This document shows, piece after piece, positions 7,357 through 14,621 of a DNA stretch of 20,749 nt. This stretch comes from Flavobacteriales bacterium (GTDB lineage Bacteria > Bacteroidota > Bacteroidia > Flavobacteriales > Crocinitomicaceae), in NCBI GenBank assembly GCA_947375085.1, contig CANCEQ010000032.1:1-20749 (forward strand), given 5' to 3'. How positions within the stretch are numbered: position 1 is the stretch's first letter; the number at the start of each line of letters is the position of its first letter. The position numbers and the translations under genes were made by a program. The notes beneath the pieces are model-generated. The model worked only from the letters and a program-made list of their open reading frames with translations, did no database searches and had not been told where the DNA came from.

Positions 7357-8319
7357 ATGAACTTAACATTATTAGTAGAAAACTTAACAAACCCAGCTTT
7401 ATTGTTTTTCCTTCTTGGAATCGTAGCTGTAAGATTAAAAAGTGATTTAGAAATTCCTCCAAGTTCGAGTAAATTTATTTCACTTTATTTACTTTTTTCG
7501 ATTGGATTTAAAGGTGGACAAGAATTAGCTCACTCCGATTTTTCACCTGAAATTATTTGGGCAATAATTTTTGGAATCGTTGTATCAGTAATCATTCCTT
7601 TCTATACGTTCTTTATCTTAAAAAGAAAACTTTCAGCTGAAAATGCAGGAGCGATTGCTGCTTCTTATGGTTCAATCAGTGCGGTAACATTTGTAACAGC
7701 AGTAGCCTTTTTAGAAACTCTAAACATAAAATTTAGTGGGTATTTAGTAGCAGTAATGGCCTTGATGGAAGCTCCGGCAATCATTATCGGATTCTTATTG
7801 ATTAAATCTTATTCAAAGGAAAAAGAAAATGCTTCTAGCTTTAAAGATGTCATCAAACACGCCTTAACAAATGGAAGTGTGCTATTAATTGTAGGGAGTT
7901 TAATCATCGGATTAATAGCAAATGAAAAACAAGCCCTTGGAATTAAACCATTTACGACCGACTTATTCAAAGGTTTTTTAGCCATCTTCTTACTGGATAT
8001 GGGGATTGTAAGTGGAAGAAAATTAAACGATTTCTTTAAGAGTGGTTGGTTTACACTCGTCTTTGCAATTGTTATTCCATTGATCAACGGAGCAATAGTA
8101 GCGATTGTAAGTCAAGTAATTACTCATGATATTGGAAATAGATTTATACTAGCAACTTTAGCTGCAAGTGCTTCTTACATAGCCGTTCCTGCAGCCATGA
8201 AAATAGCGGTTCCAAAAGCAAATCCAGGATTGTACTTACCAATGGCGCTTGCAGTCACTTTCCCAATCAATATCACAATTGGATTACCCTTGTATTTGTC
8301 ACTTGTAAAAATGTTTTAA
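7357..8319 (+). CDS. sbtA: SbtA-type sodium-dependent bicarbonate symporter
   Basis: A 320-residue polytopic inner-membrane protein of the SbtA (formerly DUF897) family, which imports bicarbonate with sodium. The N-terminus NPALLFFLLGIVAVRLKSDLEIPPSSSKFISLYLLFSIGFKGG contains the family's conserved ALxFFxLG and KSDLxIP...LYLLxxIGxKGG signatures. The two inverted halves are visible: the second starts near residue 190 and includes FLAIFLLDMGIVSGRKL and the AASASYIAVPAAMKIAVPKANPGLYLPMALAVTFPIN segment. It is shorter than cyanobacterial SbtA (about 370), mainly in the cytoplasmic loop between the halves (~150-168). No PII-like SbtB gene is next to it; instead a 36-aa gene follows after 10 nt. 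Its promoter element is shared with the LysR/adhesin and isocitrate dehydrogenase promoters. Confidence 0.9.
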   Translation: MNLTLLVENLTNPALLFFLLGIVAVRLKSDLEIPPSSSKFISLYLLFSIGFKGGQELAHSDFSPEIIWAIIFGIVVSVIIPFYTFFILKRKLSAENAGAIAASYGSISAVTFVTAVAFLETLNIKFSGYLVAVMALMEAPAIIIGFLLIKSYSKEKENASSFKDVIKHALTNGSVLLIVGSLIIGLIANEKQALGIKPFTTDLFKGFLAIFLLDMGIVSGRKLNDFFKSGWFTLVFAIVIPLINGAIVAIVSQVITHDIGNRFILATLAASASYIAVPAAMKIAVPKANPGLYLPMALAVTFPINITIGLPLYLSLVKMF

Positions 8320-8329
8320 AAATAAAAAG

Positions 8330-8440
8330 ATGAGAAAAGTCAAAATTATAGTTAGAAAAATGAGAAGGTATTTAAAAAGTGATTTAAATACAATGAGTAA
8401 GGACCAATTGAATTATTTATTGCGATTGGATAGTTTATAA
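8330..8440 (+). CDS. 36-aa basic microprotein, paralogue of the one at 6807
   Basis: ATG 10 nt after the bicarbonate transporter stop; 36 residues starting MRKVKIIVRKMRRYLKSD and ending SKDQLNYLLRLDSL. The N-terminus is very basic and could form an amphipathic helix. The C-terminus matches the 40-aa product at 6807-6929, which has the same position relative to isocitrate dehydrogenase. The reading frame keeps amino-acid similarity while its length differs by four codons in the middle, which argues for selection on the protein. Followed by a terminator-like hairpin. It may be a small regulator or partner of the transporter, but this is inference from position only. Confidence 0.68.
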   Translation: MRKVKIIVRKMRRYLKSDLNTMSKDQLNYLLRLDSL

Positions 8441-8489
8441 GCTTAAAACAGAAAAACAAGTATAAGTATAACTACAACATATCAAAAAA

Positions 8490-8545
8490 CAAGTAATACA
8501 ACCTATTTTAGAATCTAATTTAGGTTGTATTTGCTTTAATACTTG
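8490..8545. terminator. Hairpin after the transporter operon
   Basis: An 11-bp perfect stem with arms 8495-8505 (AATACAACCTA) and 8521-8531, a 15-nt loop, then TTTGCTTTAAT. A further 6-bp pairing of flanking CAAGTA (8490-8495) and TACTTG (8540-8545) is possible. It probably ends the transporter/microprotein transcript. From 8546 to 8661 I see no convincing promoter motif or gene. Confidence 0.7.
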
Positions 8546-8661
8546 ATACAAATAAACTCGTAATTTTTTAGATATAATTTCTGTTTACTATAGAAATAAA
8601 ATAAATCGAGAGAAATTTAATTTAAAAGATATAATCAATAATCTTCAATTAAACTGCAAAT

Positions 8662-8826
8662 ATGAAAGTAATACTGTTCTTTTTAGCTTTTATTTCAATG
8701 ATTATTCTAATTGTCTACTCATTTTTTCAAGGCGATTTAATTATAAGTAAAATATTAATAAGTATCTCTCTTATATTAGGATTGCTGATAATCAAAGCAT
8801 TCAAATTAAAAGGTTTCGATAGCTAA
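8662..8826 (+). CDS. 54-aa two-helix membrane protein of unknown function
   Basis: ATG at 8662, 54 codons, TAA at 8824-8826. The product has two hydrophobic helices (about residues 3-22 and 29-46) joined by FQGDLIISK, and a short basic tail (KAFKLKGFDS) that would face the cytoplasm. It ends 15 nt before the DUF6671 gene, so it is probably the first gene of that operon. I do not recognise a family. Frame integrity and clean two-helix hydrophobicity support it, but in AT-rich DNA a short hydrophobic frame can arise by chance. Confidence 0.55.
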   Translation: MKVILFFLAFISMIILIVYSFFQGDLIISKILISISLILGLLIIKAFKLKGFDS

Positions 8827-8841
8827 ACTATACTTTAAAAA

Positions 8842-9678
8842 ATGTTTTCAGGAAGGAAATTATTAATTGCAACGAAGCATAAAAAAGAAGAAGTTATAGC
8901 TCCTATTTTAGAAGAAGAGTTAGGTGTAACTTGCTTCGTAGATTTAAATTTTGACACCGATCAATTAGGAACTTTTACCGGAGAAATTGATCGATTGGAA
9001 GATCCTGTAGCTACTGTTAGAAATAAATGTTTGATGGCTATGGAGCTGACAAATTGTGATTTAGCAGTTGCAAGTGAAGGTTCATTTGGTCCTCACCCTT
9101 CTTTTTTCTTTGCTCATGCTGACGATGAGTTTTTAATTCTGATAGACAAAAAAAATAATTTAGAGATAATTATAAGGGAGTTAAGTTTAGAAACCAATTT
9201 TAATGGAACTTTACTAACTTCAGTAGATGAATTGCATGAATTTGCAAAAAACTATAACTTCCCATCACACGCTTTAATCATTCGAGAATCTGCCTCTGCA
9301 AACAAAGAAATCATAAAAGGAATTACCAATTGGGAATTACTTTTAGAGGCTTTCGATTATTATTTAAAAAAAAATGGAAACGTTTATATAGAAACGGATA
9401 TGCGTGCAATGTACAATCCAACTCGTATGAATGTTATAAAAAATGCTACTAAAAAACTGGTTAAAAAAATACTTTCATGCTGTCCAAATTGTAAAACTCC
9501 AGGATTTGGTGTTTCTGAAGTAAAGCCTGGTTTGCCTTGTAAAATGTGCAACTTACCAACAAAATCAACATTGAGTTACATGTACAAATGTGATAAATGT
9601 TCATTTGAAAAAGAAGAAAAATATCCTCACGAAAAACAATCGGAAGACCCGATGTATTGTGATTTTTGTAATCCTTAA
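8842..9678 (+). CDS. DUF6671 family zinc-ribbon protein
   Basis: A 278-residue soluble protein. The N-terminal two thirds (GRKLLIATKHKKEEVIAPILEEELG, FDTDQLGTFTGEIDR, ASEGSFGPHP) are the conserved core of the DUF6671 family. From about residue 190 the motif ETDMRAMYNPTRM leads into a C-terminal zinc-binding region with four cysteine pairs: CPNC, CKMC, CDKC and CDFC. The spacing suggests two zinc ribbons. The function of the family is not established; the zinc ribbons may bind nucleic acid or protein. Gene order places it 11 nt upstream of bioA, so the two are likely co-transcribed. Confidence 0.85.
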   Translation: MFSGRKLLIATKHKKEEVIAPILEEELGVTCFVDLNFDTDQLGTFTGEIDRLEDPVATVRNKCLMAMELTNCDLAVASEGSFGPHPSFFFAHADDEFLILIDKKNNLEIIIRELSLETNFNGTLLTSVDELHEFAKNYNFPSHALIIRESASANKEIIKGITNWELLLEAFDYYLKKNGNVYIETDMRAMYNPTRMNVIKNATKKLVKKILSCCPNCKTPGFGVSEVKPGLPCKMCNLPTKSTLSYMYKCDKCSFEKEEKYPHEKQSEDPMYCDFCNP

Positions 9679-9689
9679 TAAATAAAGAA

Positions 9690-10940
9690 ATGGCGCTTTG
9701 GTATCCATATACTCAAATGAAGAATTTAAAACCTTATCCAATCGTTAAAAAAGGAAAAGATGCTTTAATTTATTTAGAAGATGGAAGTAAATTAATTGAT
9801 GGGATTTCATCCTGGTGGTCTGCCCTTCATGGTTATAATCATCCTAAATTAAATAAGGCAATTAATAAACAAGCTAAAAAGTTTTCACATATAATGCTTG
9901 GTGGATTGACACATACACCCGCAATTAAATTGGCTGAAAAATTAGTAGAAATAACGCCCAAAGGTCTGAATCATGTGTTCTTTTCTGACAGCGGTTCTGT
10001 TGCTGTTGAAGTTTCATTAAAAATGGCAATTCAATATTGGTCAAATAATAACCAAATCGAAAAAACGAAAATAATCTCTCTGACAAAAAGTTATCATGGA
10101 GATACTTTCAAAACGATGGAAATAAGTGATGATTCAGATTTTATAAAAGGTTTTTCAAGGATTTTAAATAAAGGTTTTTTTATTGATGCACCGGATGAAG
10201 GTTACGATCAGAAAGAAGTAAAAAAAGAAAGTAATAAATTAGAAAAAATTTTAAAAGAGAATCATCAAAACATAGCTGCACTCATTCTTGAACCAATCGT
10301 TCAATGTGCTGGTGGATTTAAAATATATTCTCCTCAATTTCTCATCGACGCTAGAAACTTATGCAATCAATACGATGTCTTACTGATTTTTGATGAAGTG
10401 GCAACAGGCTTTGGAAGAACAGGAAAATTATTTGCCGCTGAACATGCAAGAATAACTCCTGATATATTGATTCTCGGAAAGGCTTTAACTGCAGGTTATA
10501 TCGGTCACGCTGCTACAATTGCTAATTCGAAAGTTTATAACAGCTTTTTAGGCAATAATTATGAAAATGCCTTCATGCATGGTCCAACATTTATGGGTAA
10601 TCCTTTAGCTTGTTCTGTTGCCTTGAAAAGTATTGAAATCTTTGAAAAAGAAAACTATTTAGCTAAAATTCAAGAAATTGAGTCAATAATTAAATCTGAA
10701 TTTTCAAAAATTGACTCCCCTTATGTTAAAGAAAAAAAAATAATTGGTGCTATTGGCGCTATTGAATTGAATGACAAAAAACACCTCGAAGGATTTCAAG
10801 AATTTGCGATGAAAAAGAATGTGTGGTTAAGACCGATAGGAAATATCGTCTACTTGATGCCTCCATTCATCATCAAGAAAAAAGAACTTAAAAAAATACT
10901 TGAAGTCATACAAATTTGGATATCAAATATTAAACAATGA
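9690..10940 (+). CDS. bioA: Adenosylmethionine-8-amino-7-oxononanoate aminotransferase (biotin synthesis)
   Basis: A PLP-dependent class III aminotransferase that converts 7-keto-8-aminopelargonate to 7,8-diaminopelargonate with S-adenosylmethionine as amino donor. The N-terminal LWYPYTQMK and DGISSWWSALHGYNHP are BioA signatures. LIFDEVATGFGRTG holds the PLP-contacting Asp, and the Schiff-base lysine is K264 in ILGKALTAGYIGHAATI. HGPTFMGNPLACSVA is the usual phosphate and cofactor loop. At 416 residues it is of normal length. No other bio gene is in the window, so the biotin pathway must be scattered. It starts 11 nt after the DUF6671 gene and ends 6 nt before sua5. Confidence 0.95.
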   Translation: MALWYPYTQMKNLKPYPIVKKGKDALIYLEDGSKLIDGISSWWSALHGYNHPKLNKAINKQAKKFSHIMLGGLTHTPAIKLAEKLVEITPKGLNHVFFSDSGSVAVEVSLKMAIQYWSNNNQIEKTKIISLTKSYHGDTFKTMEISDDSDFIKGFSRILNKGFFIDAPDEGYDQKEVKKESNKLEKILKENHQNIAALILEPIVQCAGGFKIYSPQFLIDARNLCNQYDVLLIFDEVATGFGRTGKLFAAEHARITPDILILGKALTAGYIGHAATIANSKVYNSFLGNNYENAFMHGPTFMGNPLACSVALKSIEIFEKENYLAKIQEIESIIKSEFSKIDSPYVKEKKIIGAIGAIELNDKKHLEGFQEFAMKKNVWLRPIGNIVYLMPPFIIKKKELKKILEVIQIWISNIKQ

Positions 10941-10946
10941 AACCTT

Positions 10947-11900
10947 ATGATTACTGATAAATTAGAAAAAGCAATTTTTGCATTAAACGAAGATGAATTA
11001 GTTGCCATTCCAACAGAAACGGTCTATGGATTAGCTGGAAATGCACATAGTAAAGTTGCGTTAAAAAAAATATTTGAATTAAAAAAAAGACCGTTTAATA
11101 ATCCATTAATTGTTCATATTAAATCGATTGATTACTTAAAAGAAATAGCTAGAGAAATACCAGAGATTGCTTTGAAACTTGCAGATAAATTTTGGCCAGG
11201 ACCTCTAACTCTTGTTCTCAAAAAACAACCTCATATTTCAGATTTAGTAACAGCAGGAAAAGATACAGTGGCGATAAGAATGCCGAATCATAAGCGTACA
11301 CTTGAATTATTACAACAACTTGATTTCCCTTTAGCCGCCCCAAGTGCCAATCCTTTTGGTTCTATAAGTCCCACTAGTTCAAAACATGTTTTAGATTATT
11401 TCAATGATAAACTCGAAGTGATTTTGGAGGGTGGCAATTGTGAAAATGGTATAGAATCAACTATAATTGGTTTTGAAGAGAATCAGGTAATTCTTTATCG
11501 ACATGGTTCTATTTCAGTAGAACAAATTGAAGAAGTAGTTGGGGAAATAACGGTTAATGCTAAAAATGACATTGACCCTAAAGCTCCTGGAATGTTTTCA
11601 AGACATTACGCTCCAAAAACTGATACTTATCTTACGAATAATGTCAATGAGCTTATAAAATCATTCCCAAATCAAAAAATAGGATTGTTGCTTTTTCAGA
11701 ATGAAATTAAAAATCCATCGATTAAATACCAAGAAATATTATCCTTAAAAGGTGATTTAAAAGAAGCTGCAAAAAACCTATATGCTGCAATGCATCGATT
11801 AGATGACAAAGAAATAGATATCATTATAGCGGAAATACTACCTGAAAAAGGAATAGGAAAATCTATCAATGATCGACTTAAAAGAGCAATTAAAAAATGA
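10947..11900 (+). CDS. L-threonylcarbamoyladenylate synthase (Sua5/YwlC type)
   Basis: Makes threonylcarbamoyl-AMP from threonine, bicarbonate and ATP for the t6A modification of ANN-decoding tRNAs. The YrdC domain (1-200) has IPTETVYGLAG, the KKRPFNNPLIVHI loop, LADKFWPGPLTLVL, AIRMPNH and LAAPSANPFGSISPT. At 317 residues it is the longer Sua5 form rather than the short TsaC/YrdC. The linker PGMFSRHYAPKT precedes a C-terminal Sua5 domain (~220-315) that closes over the active site. Its last codons overlap the dihydroorotase start by four bases (ATGA), which implies translational coupling. Confidence 0.93.
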   Translation: MITDKLEKAIFALNEDELVAIPTETVYGLAGNAHSKVALKKIFELKKRPFNNPLIVHIKSIDYLKEIAREIPEIALKLADKFWPGPLTLVLKKQPHISDLVTAGKDTVAIRMPNHKRTLELLQQLDFPLAAPSANPFGSISPTSSKHVLDYFNDKLEVILEGGNCENGIESTIIGFEENQVILYRHGSISVEQIEEVVGEITVNAKNDIDPKAPGMFSRHYAPKTDTYLTNNVNELIKSFPNQKIGLLLFQNEIKNPSIKYQEILSLKGDLKEAAKNLYAAMHRLDDKEIDIIIAEILPEKGIGKSINDRLKRAIKK

Positions 11901-13249
11901 ATACTATTATTAGAAATGCCTTTGTTGTCAATGAAGGTAAAATAGAAGTAAAAGATGTTTTAATCGTAAATGAACGTATCGAAAAAATTGATTCATCCAT
12001 TACATTAAACTCGAAAATTAAATATGAGGAAATAAATGCGGAAGGATTGTATTTGGTTCCGGGTGCAATAGATGACCAAGTCCATTTTCGAGATCCAGGT
12101 TTAACACATAAAGCAACCATCTATTCAGAATCAAAAGCAGCAGTAGCAGGTGGAATCACCTCTTTTATGGACATGCCCAACACCGTACCTAATACCTTGA
12201 CATTAAAATTGTTGGAAGAAAAATACGAACTAGCTTCTCGGACTTCTTTGGCCAATTATTCTTTTTTTATGGGCATTAGTAAAGATAATTTAGAAGAAGC
12301 TTTAAAAATCAATAATGAAGATGTCTGCGGCATAACAGATGATGGTTTATATTTTAACAATGAGGAAGGAATTATTGCCAATTACCCAGATTTTTTAGAA
12401 AAATTATTTTCCAGAACCAATACAATCGTTGCCTTACATAGCGAAGATGATGCAATTATTAAACAGAATTTAGAACAGTATAAAAAACAATTTGGTGAAA
12501 ATATTCCATTTAATTATCATCCTTTAATCAGAAGCGAAGAAGCCTGTCTATCAGCTACAAAAAGAGTTTTAGAAATTGCAAAAAAACACAATAATCGCCT
12601 TCATTTGTACCATATTTCAACAGAAGCTGAAGCAAATTTATTTGATAATACACTACCTATTCGAGATAAAAGAATTACAGCTGAAGCATGTGTTCACCAT
12701 CTTTGGTTTTCTGATAAAGAGTATGATCAATTAGGTGCTAAAATAAAATGGAACCCAGCAATCAAATCAGAAAAAGATAAAACCGGTTTATTGGATGCAC
12801 TTTTAAACGACAAATTGGATATTATAGCAACAGATCATGCACCTCATACGATTGATGAAAAAAGTGGAAACTATATTAATGCTTTATCTGGTGGACCATT
12901 AGTTCAACATGCTTTACCAGCTATGTTAGAATTATTTCATCAAGGCAAAATTAGTTTAGAAAAAATAGTTGAAAAAATGAGCCATAATGTTGCTGAAATT
13001 TACAGAATTAAAGAGCGAGGTTACATTAGAGAAGGATATTATGCTGATTTAGTTTTAATAGATCTTAATCAATCTTGGGAAGTTACTTCAAAAAATATTC
13101 TGTATCAATGTAAATGGTCCCCTTTTGAAGGTCAACAATTTAAAAGTAAAATAATCAAAACTTTTGTCAATGGAGATATAGTCTATGATAGAATTCTCTT
13201 TAACAAAAGTAAGACTGGAATGAGATTAAAATTTGAAAAAGAGAGATGA
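11897..13249 (+). CDS. pyrC: Dihydroorotase, type I
   Basis: Cyclises carbamoyl-aspartate to dihydroorotate in pyrimidine synthesis; 450 residues. The start overlaps the sua5 stop by ATGA. Visible motifs include PGAIDDQVHFRDPG (58-68), AAVAGGITSFMDMPNTVPN, GITDDG (145-150), His181 in ALHSEDD, His239 in LYHIST, and ATDHAPHT with Asp313. Two points are notable. The usual metal-binding HxH is QxH (Gln61, His63), a change I believe is common in Bacteroidota homologues. The carboxylated-lysine position of many homologues is replaced by TDDG, as in the Asp-bridged enzymes of Bacillus anthracis and Aquifex. The C-terminal half (SGGPLVQHALPAMLELFHQGKIS, KCxWSPFEG-like) is normal for the family. Confidence 0.92.
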   Translation: MNTIIRNAFVVNEGKIEVKDVLIVNERIEKIDSSITLNSKIKYEEINAEGLYLVPGAIDDQVHFRDPGLTHKATIYSESKAAVAGGITSFMDMPNTVPNTLTLKLLEEKYELASRTSLANYSFFMGISKDNLEEALKINNEDVCGITDDGLYFNNEEGIIANYPDFLEKLFSRTNTIVALHSEDDAIIKQNLEQYKKQFGENIPFNYHPLIRSEEACLSATKRVLEIAKKHNNRLHLYHISTEAEANLFDNTLPIRDKRITAEACVHHLWFSDKEYDQLGAKIKWNPAIKSEKDKTGLLDALLNDKLDIIATDHAPHTIDEKSGNYINALSGGPLVQHALPAMLELFHQGKISLEKIVEKMSHNVAEIYRIKERGYIREGYYADLVLIDLNQSWEVTSKNILYQCKWSPFEGQQFKSKIIKTFVNGDIVYDRILFNKSKTGMRLKFEKER

Positions 13250-13271
13250 AAAAATTGATTACTTTTAAAAT

Positions 13272-13772
13272 ATGGAATTACAAAGAGTACAAATTTTAGA
13301 ATCAGTTATCGTATTAGTAGTGTATCTAATACTATTTTTTGTCATTAAAAAATTTATTAATAACACGCTAAAAAACACCCCATTACAACGAGATAGAAGA
13401 AAAATCATCATTAAAGTTTTACAATTGTTTATCTCGATTGCTGGAGTTGTTTTATTAGCAGGAATTTGGGGTTTTAAACAAAAAGAAATTGCAGCTTTTG
13501 CAAGTACCGTTTTAACTGCTTTAGGGATTGCTTTCTTTGCTCAATGGTCATTATTATCAAATATCACATCGAGTATTATTCTTTTTTTTAATCATCCTTT
13601 GAAATTAGGTGATACTATCAAGGTATTGGATAAAGACTATCCCTTTGAAGGGGAAATCACAGAATTAACTTATTTTTTTGTCCATCTAAAAACAGTAGAA
13701 GGTGAAATTATTACAATTCCAAACTCTATGATTTTACAAAAATCAATTTCTATTACTGATAATACAATCTAG
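13272..13772 (+). CDS. Minimal MscS-type mechanosensitive channel
   Basis: A 166-residue membrane protein with two N-terminal helices (~9-28 and ~46-65), then the MscS pore helix and adjoining beta domain (AAFASTVLTALGIAFFAQWSLLSNITSSIILFFNHPLKLGDTIKV, ending TIPNSMIL). The PLKLGDTI and LTYFFVHLKTVEGEIITIPN segments are conserved MscS signatures. It lacks the C-terminal alpha/beta cage of E. coli MscS (286 residues), stopping soon after the beta domain; short forms of this sort occur in Bacteroidota. It would release osmolytes on hypo-osmotic shock. It lies 22 nt after pyrC and 2 nt before the DUF2490 gene. Confidence 0.9.
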   Translation: MELQRVQILESVIVLVVYLILFFVIKKFINNTLKNTPLQRDRRKIIIKVLQLFISIAGVVLLAGIWGFKQKEIAAFASTVLTALGIAFFAQWSLLSNITSSIILFFNHPLKLGDTIKVLDKDYPFEGEITELTYFFVHLKTVEGEIITIPNSMILQKSISITDNTI

Positions 13773-13774
13773 TT

Positions 13775-14500
13775 TTGAAAACATTATTTTATTCACTTCT
13801 TTTTTTATTTTCTACTCGTTCTGCTGTAATTGCTCAACATAGAGATATGGGTAGCTGGAACATCTTAAATATAAAATATAAGGTGAATGAGAAATGGAGT
13901 TTAATGGGGGAAACACAATTACGTTCTCTCAAATTATATGATCAGTTTCATTACTATGAGTACAAAGTATTCATTAATTACAACTTAGCTAAAGATGTAA
14001 AATTGACGTTAGGTGCTGGTAGTTATCAAACCTATAAAGAAGGTGGGAATTTTATACTTCCTAAAAATAATAATGAATTTCGATTATCACCTCAACTTAT
14101 TCTTTTACAATCAGTTGGTAAATTTAAAATTGAACAACGCTATCGATTTGAGAGTAGATTTAGTAGCAATGGATACCGAAATAGGTATCGATACAGATTA
14201 GGTGTTTTCTATCCTTTAGGCAAAGAAAAAAAGGATGGTTACAAACCATTTCAACTAATTGCCAGTAACGAATTATTTTTTACGGACAATGAACCCTATT
14301 TTGAAAGAAATCGATTGTTATTTAACTTCAATTATAAACCATCCAAATCTGCTACCATTCAAATTGGTTATCTGCATCAATTTGATTACAAAATAAATGA
14401 TGAAACCGGAAAAGATTTTATTGTTTTAGGTTTTTATTATGAAATCTATAAAAAATCTTCCTTAAACAGTGAGGTTGAACATGAAATAAAGGATAATTAA
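13775..14500 (+). CDS. DUF2490 outer-membrane beta-barrel protein
   Basis: A 241-residue exported protein. It starts with TTG at 13775, only 2 nt after the mscS stop; this start is the one that preserves a full signal peptide (residues 1-20, ending VIAQ), since the first downstream Met codons lie in the mature region. The body has alternating amphipathic strands typical of the DUF2490 family: WNILNIKYKVNEKWSLMGETQLR, KVFINYNLAKDVKLTLGAGSYQ, FKIEQRYRFESRF, NRYRYRLGVFYPLG, RNRLLFNFNYKPSKSATIQIGYLHQFD. It probably forms a small outer-membrane barrel of unknown function. It is the last gene of the operon beginning at 8662 or 8842. Confidence 0.88.
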   Translation: MKTLFYSLLFLFSTRSAVIAQHRDMGSWNILNIKYKVNEKWSLMGETQLRSLKLYDQFHYYEYKVFINYNLAKDVKLTLGAGSYQTYKEGGNFILPKNNNEFRLSPQLILLQSVGKFKIEQRYRFESRFSSNGYRNRYRYRLGVFYPLGKEKKDGYKPFQLIASNELFFTDNEPYFERNRLLFNFNYKPSKSATIQIGYLHQFDYKINDETGKDFIVLGFYYEIYKKSSLNSEVEHEIKDN

Positions 14501-14538
14501 TCTTTTTTGTTTAAGAATTTTCAAATTTAACTTTATTT

Positions 14539-14557
14539 ATTTAGAACAATTCTAAAT
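14539..14557. promoter_or_regulatory. Palindromic iron-box-like operator
   Basis: ATTTAGAA, CAA, TTCTAAAT: a perfect 8-bp inverted repeat around a 3-bp spacer, 65 bp upstream of the FecA-like receptor ATG. Its length and symmetry fit a Fur-family operator, and its position before an iron-siderophore-type receptor supports iron control. The regulator itself is not in the window. Confidence 0.6.
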
Positions 14558-14578
14558 AATACCTTTTTTACGGTATTG

Positions 14579-14596
14579 TTTAGACTCATTCTTAAT
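14579..14596. promoter_or_regulatory. Second, imperfect copy of the iron-box-like operator
   Basis: TTTAGACTCATTCTTAAT matches the first operator (14540-14557) at 14 of 18 positions and begins 39 bp further downstream, 26 bp before the receptor ATG. A small 6-bp hairpin (AATACC at 14558-14563 with GGTATT at 14572-14577) lies between the two copies. Two tandem sites close to the start codon would allow cooperative repression. Confidence 0.45.
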
Positions 14597-14621
14597 AATA
14601 GTTTTACCGAAAATTTAAGAA

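Noticed and set aside
7809..8087. Minus-strand open frame inside the bicarbonate transporter gene
   Set aside because: It is antisense to well-conserved membrane helices with no independent support.
12300..12400. Apparent replacement of the dihydroorotase catalytic-lysine loop as a frameshift
   Set aside because: The frame is continuous, and the TDDG sequence matches the Asp-bridged type I family, so it is a family variant and not an error.
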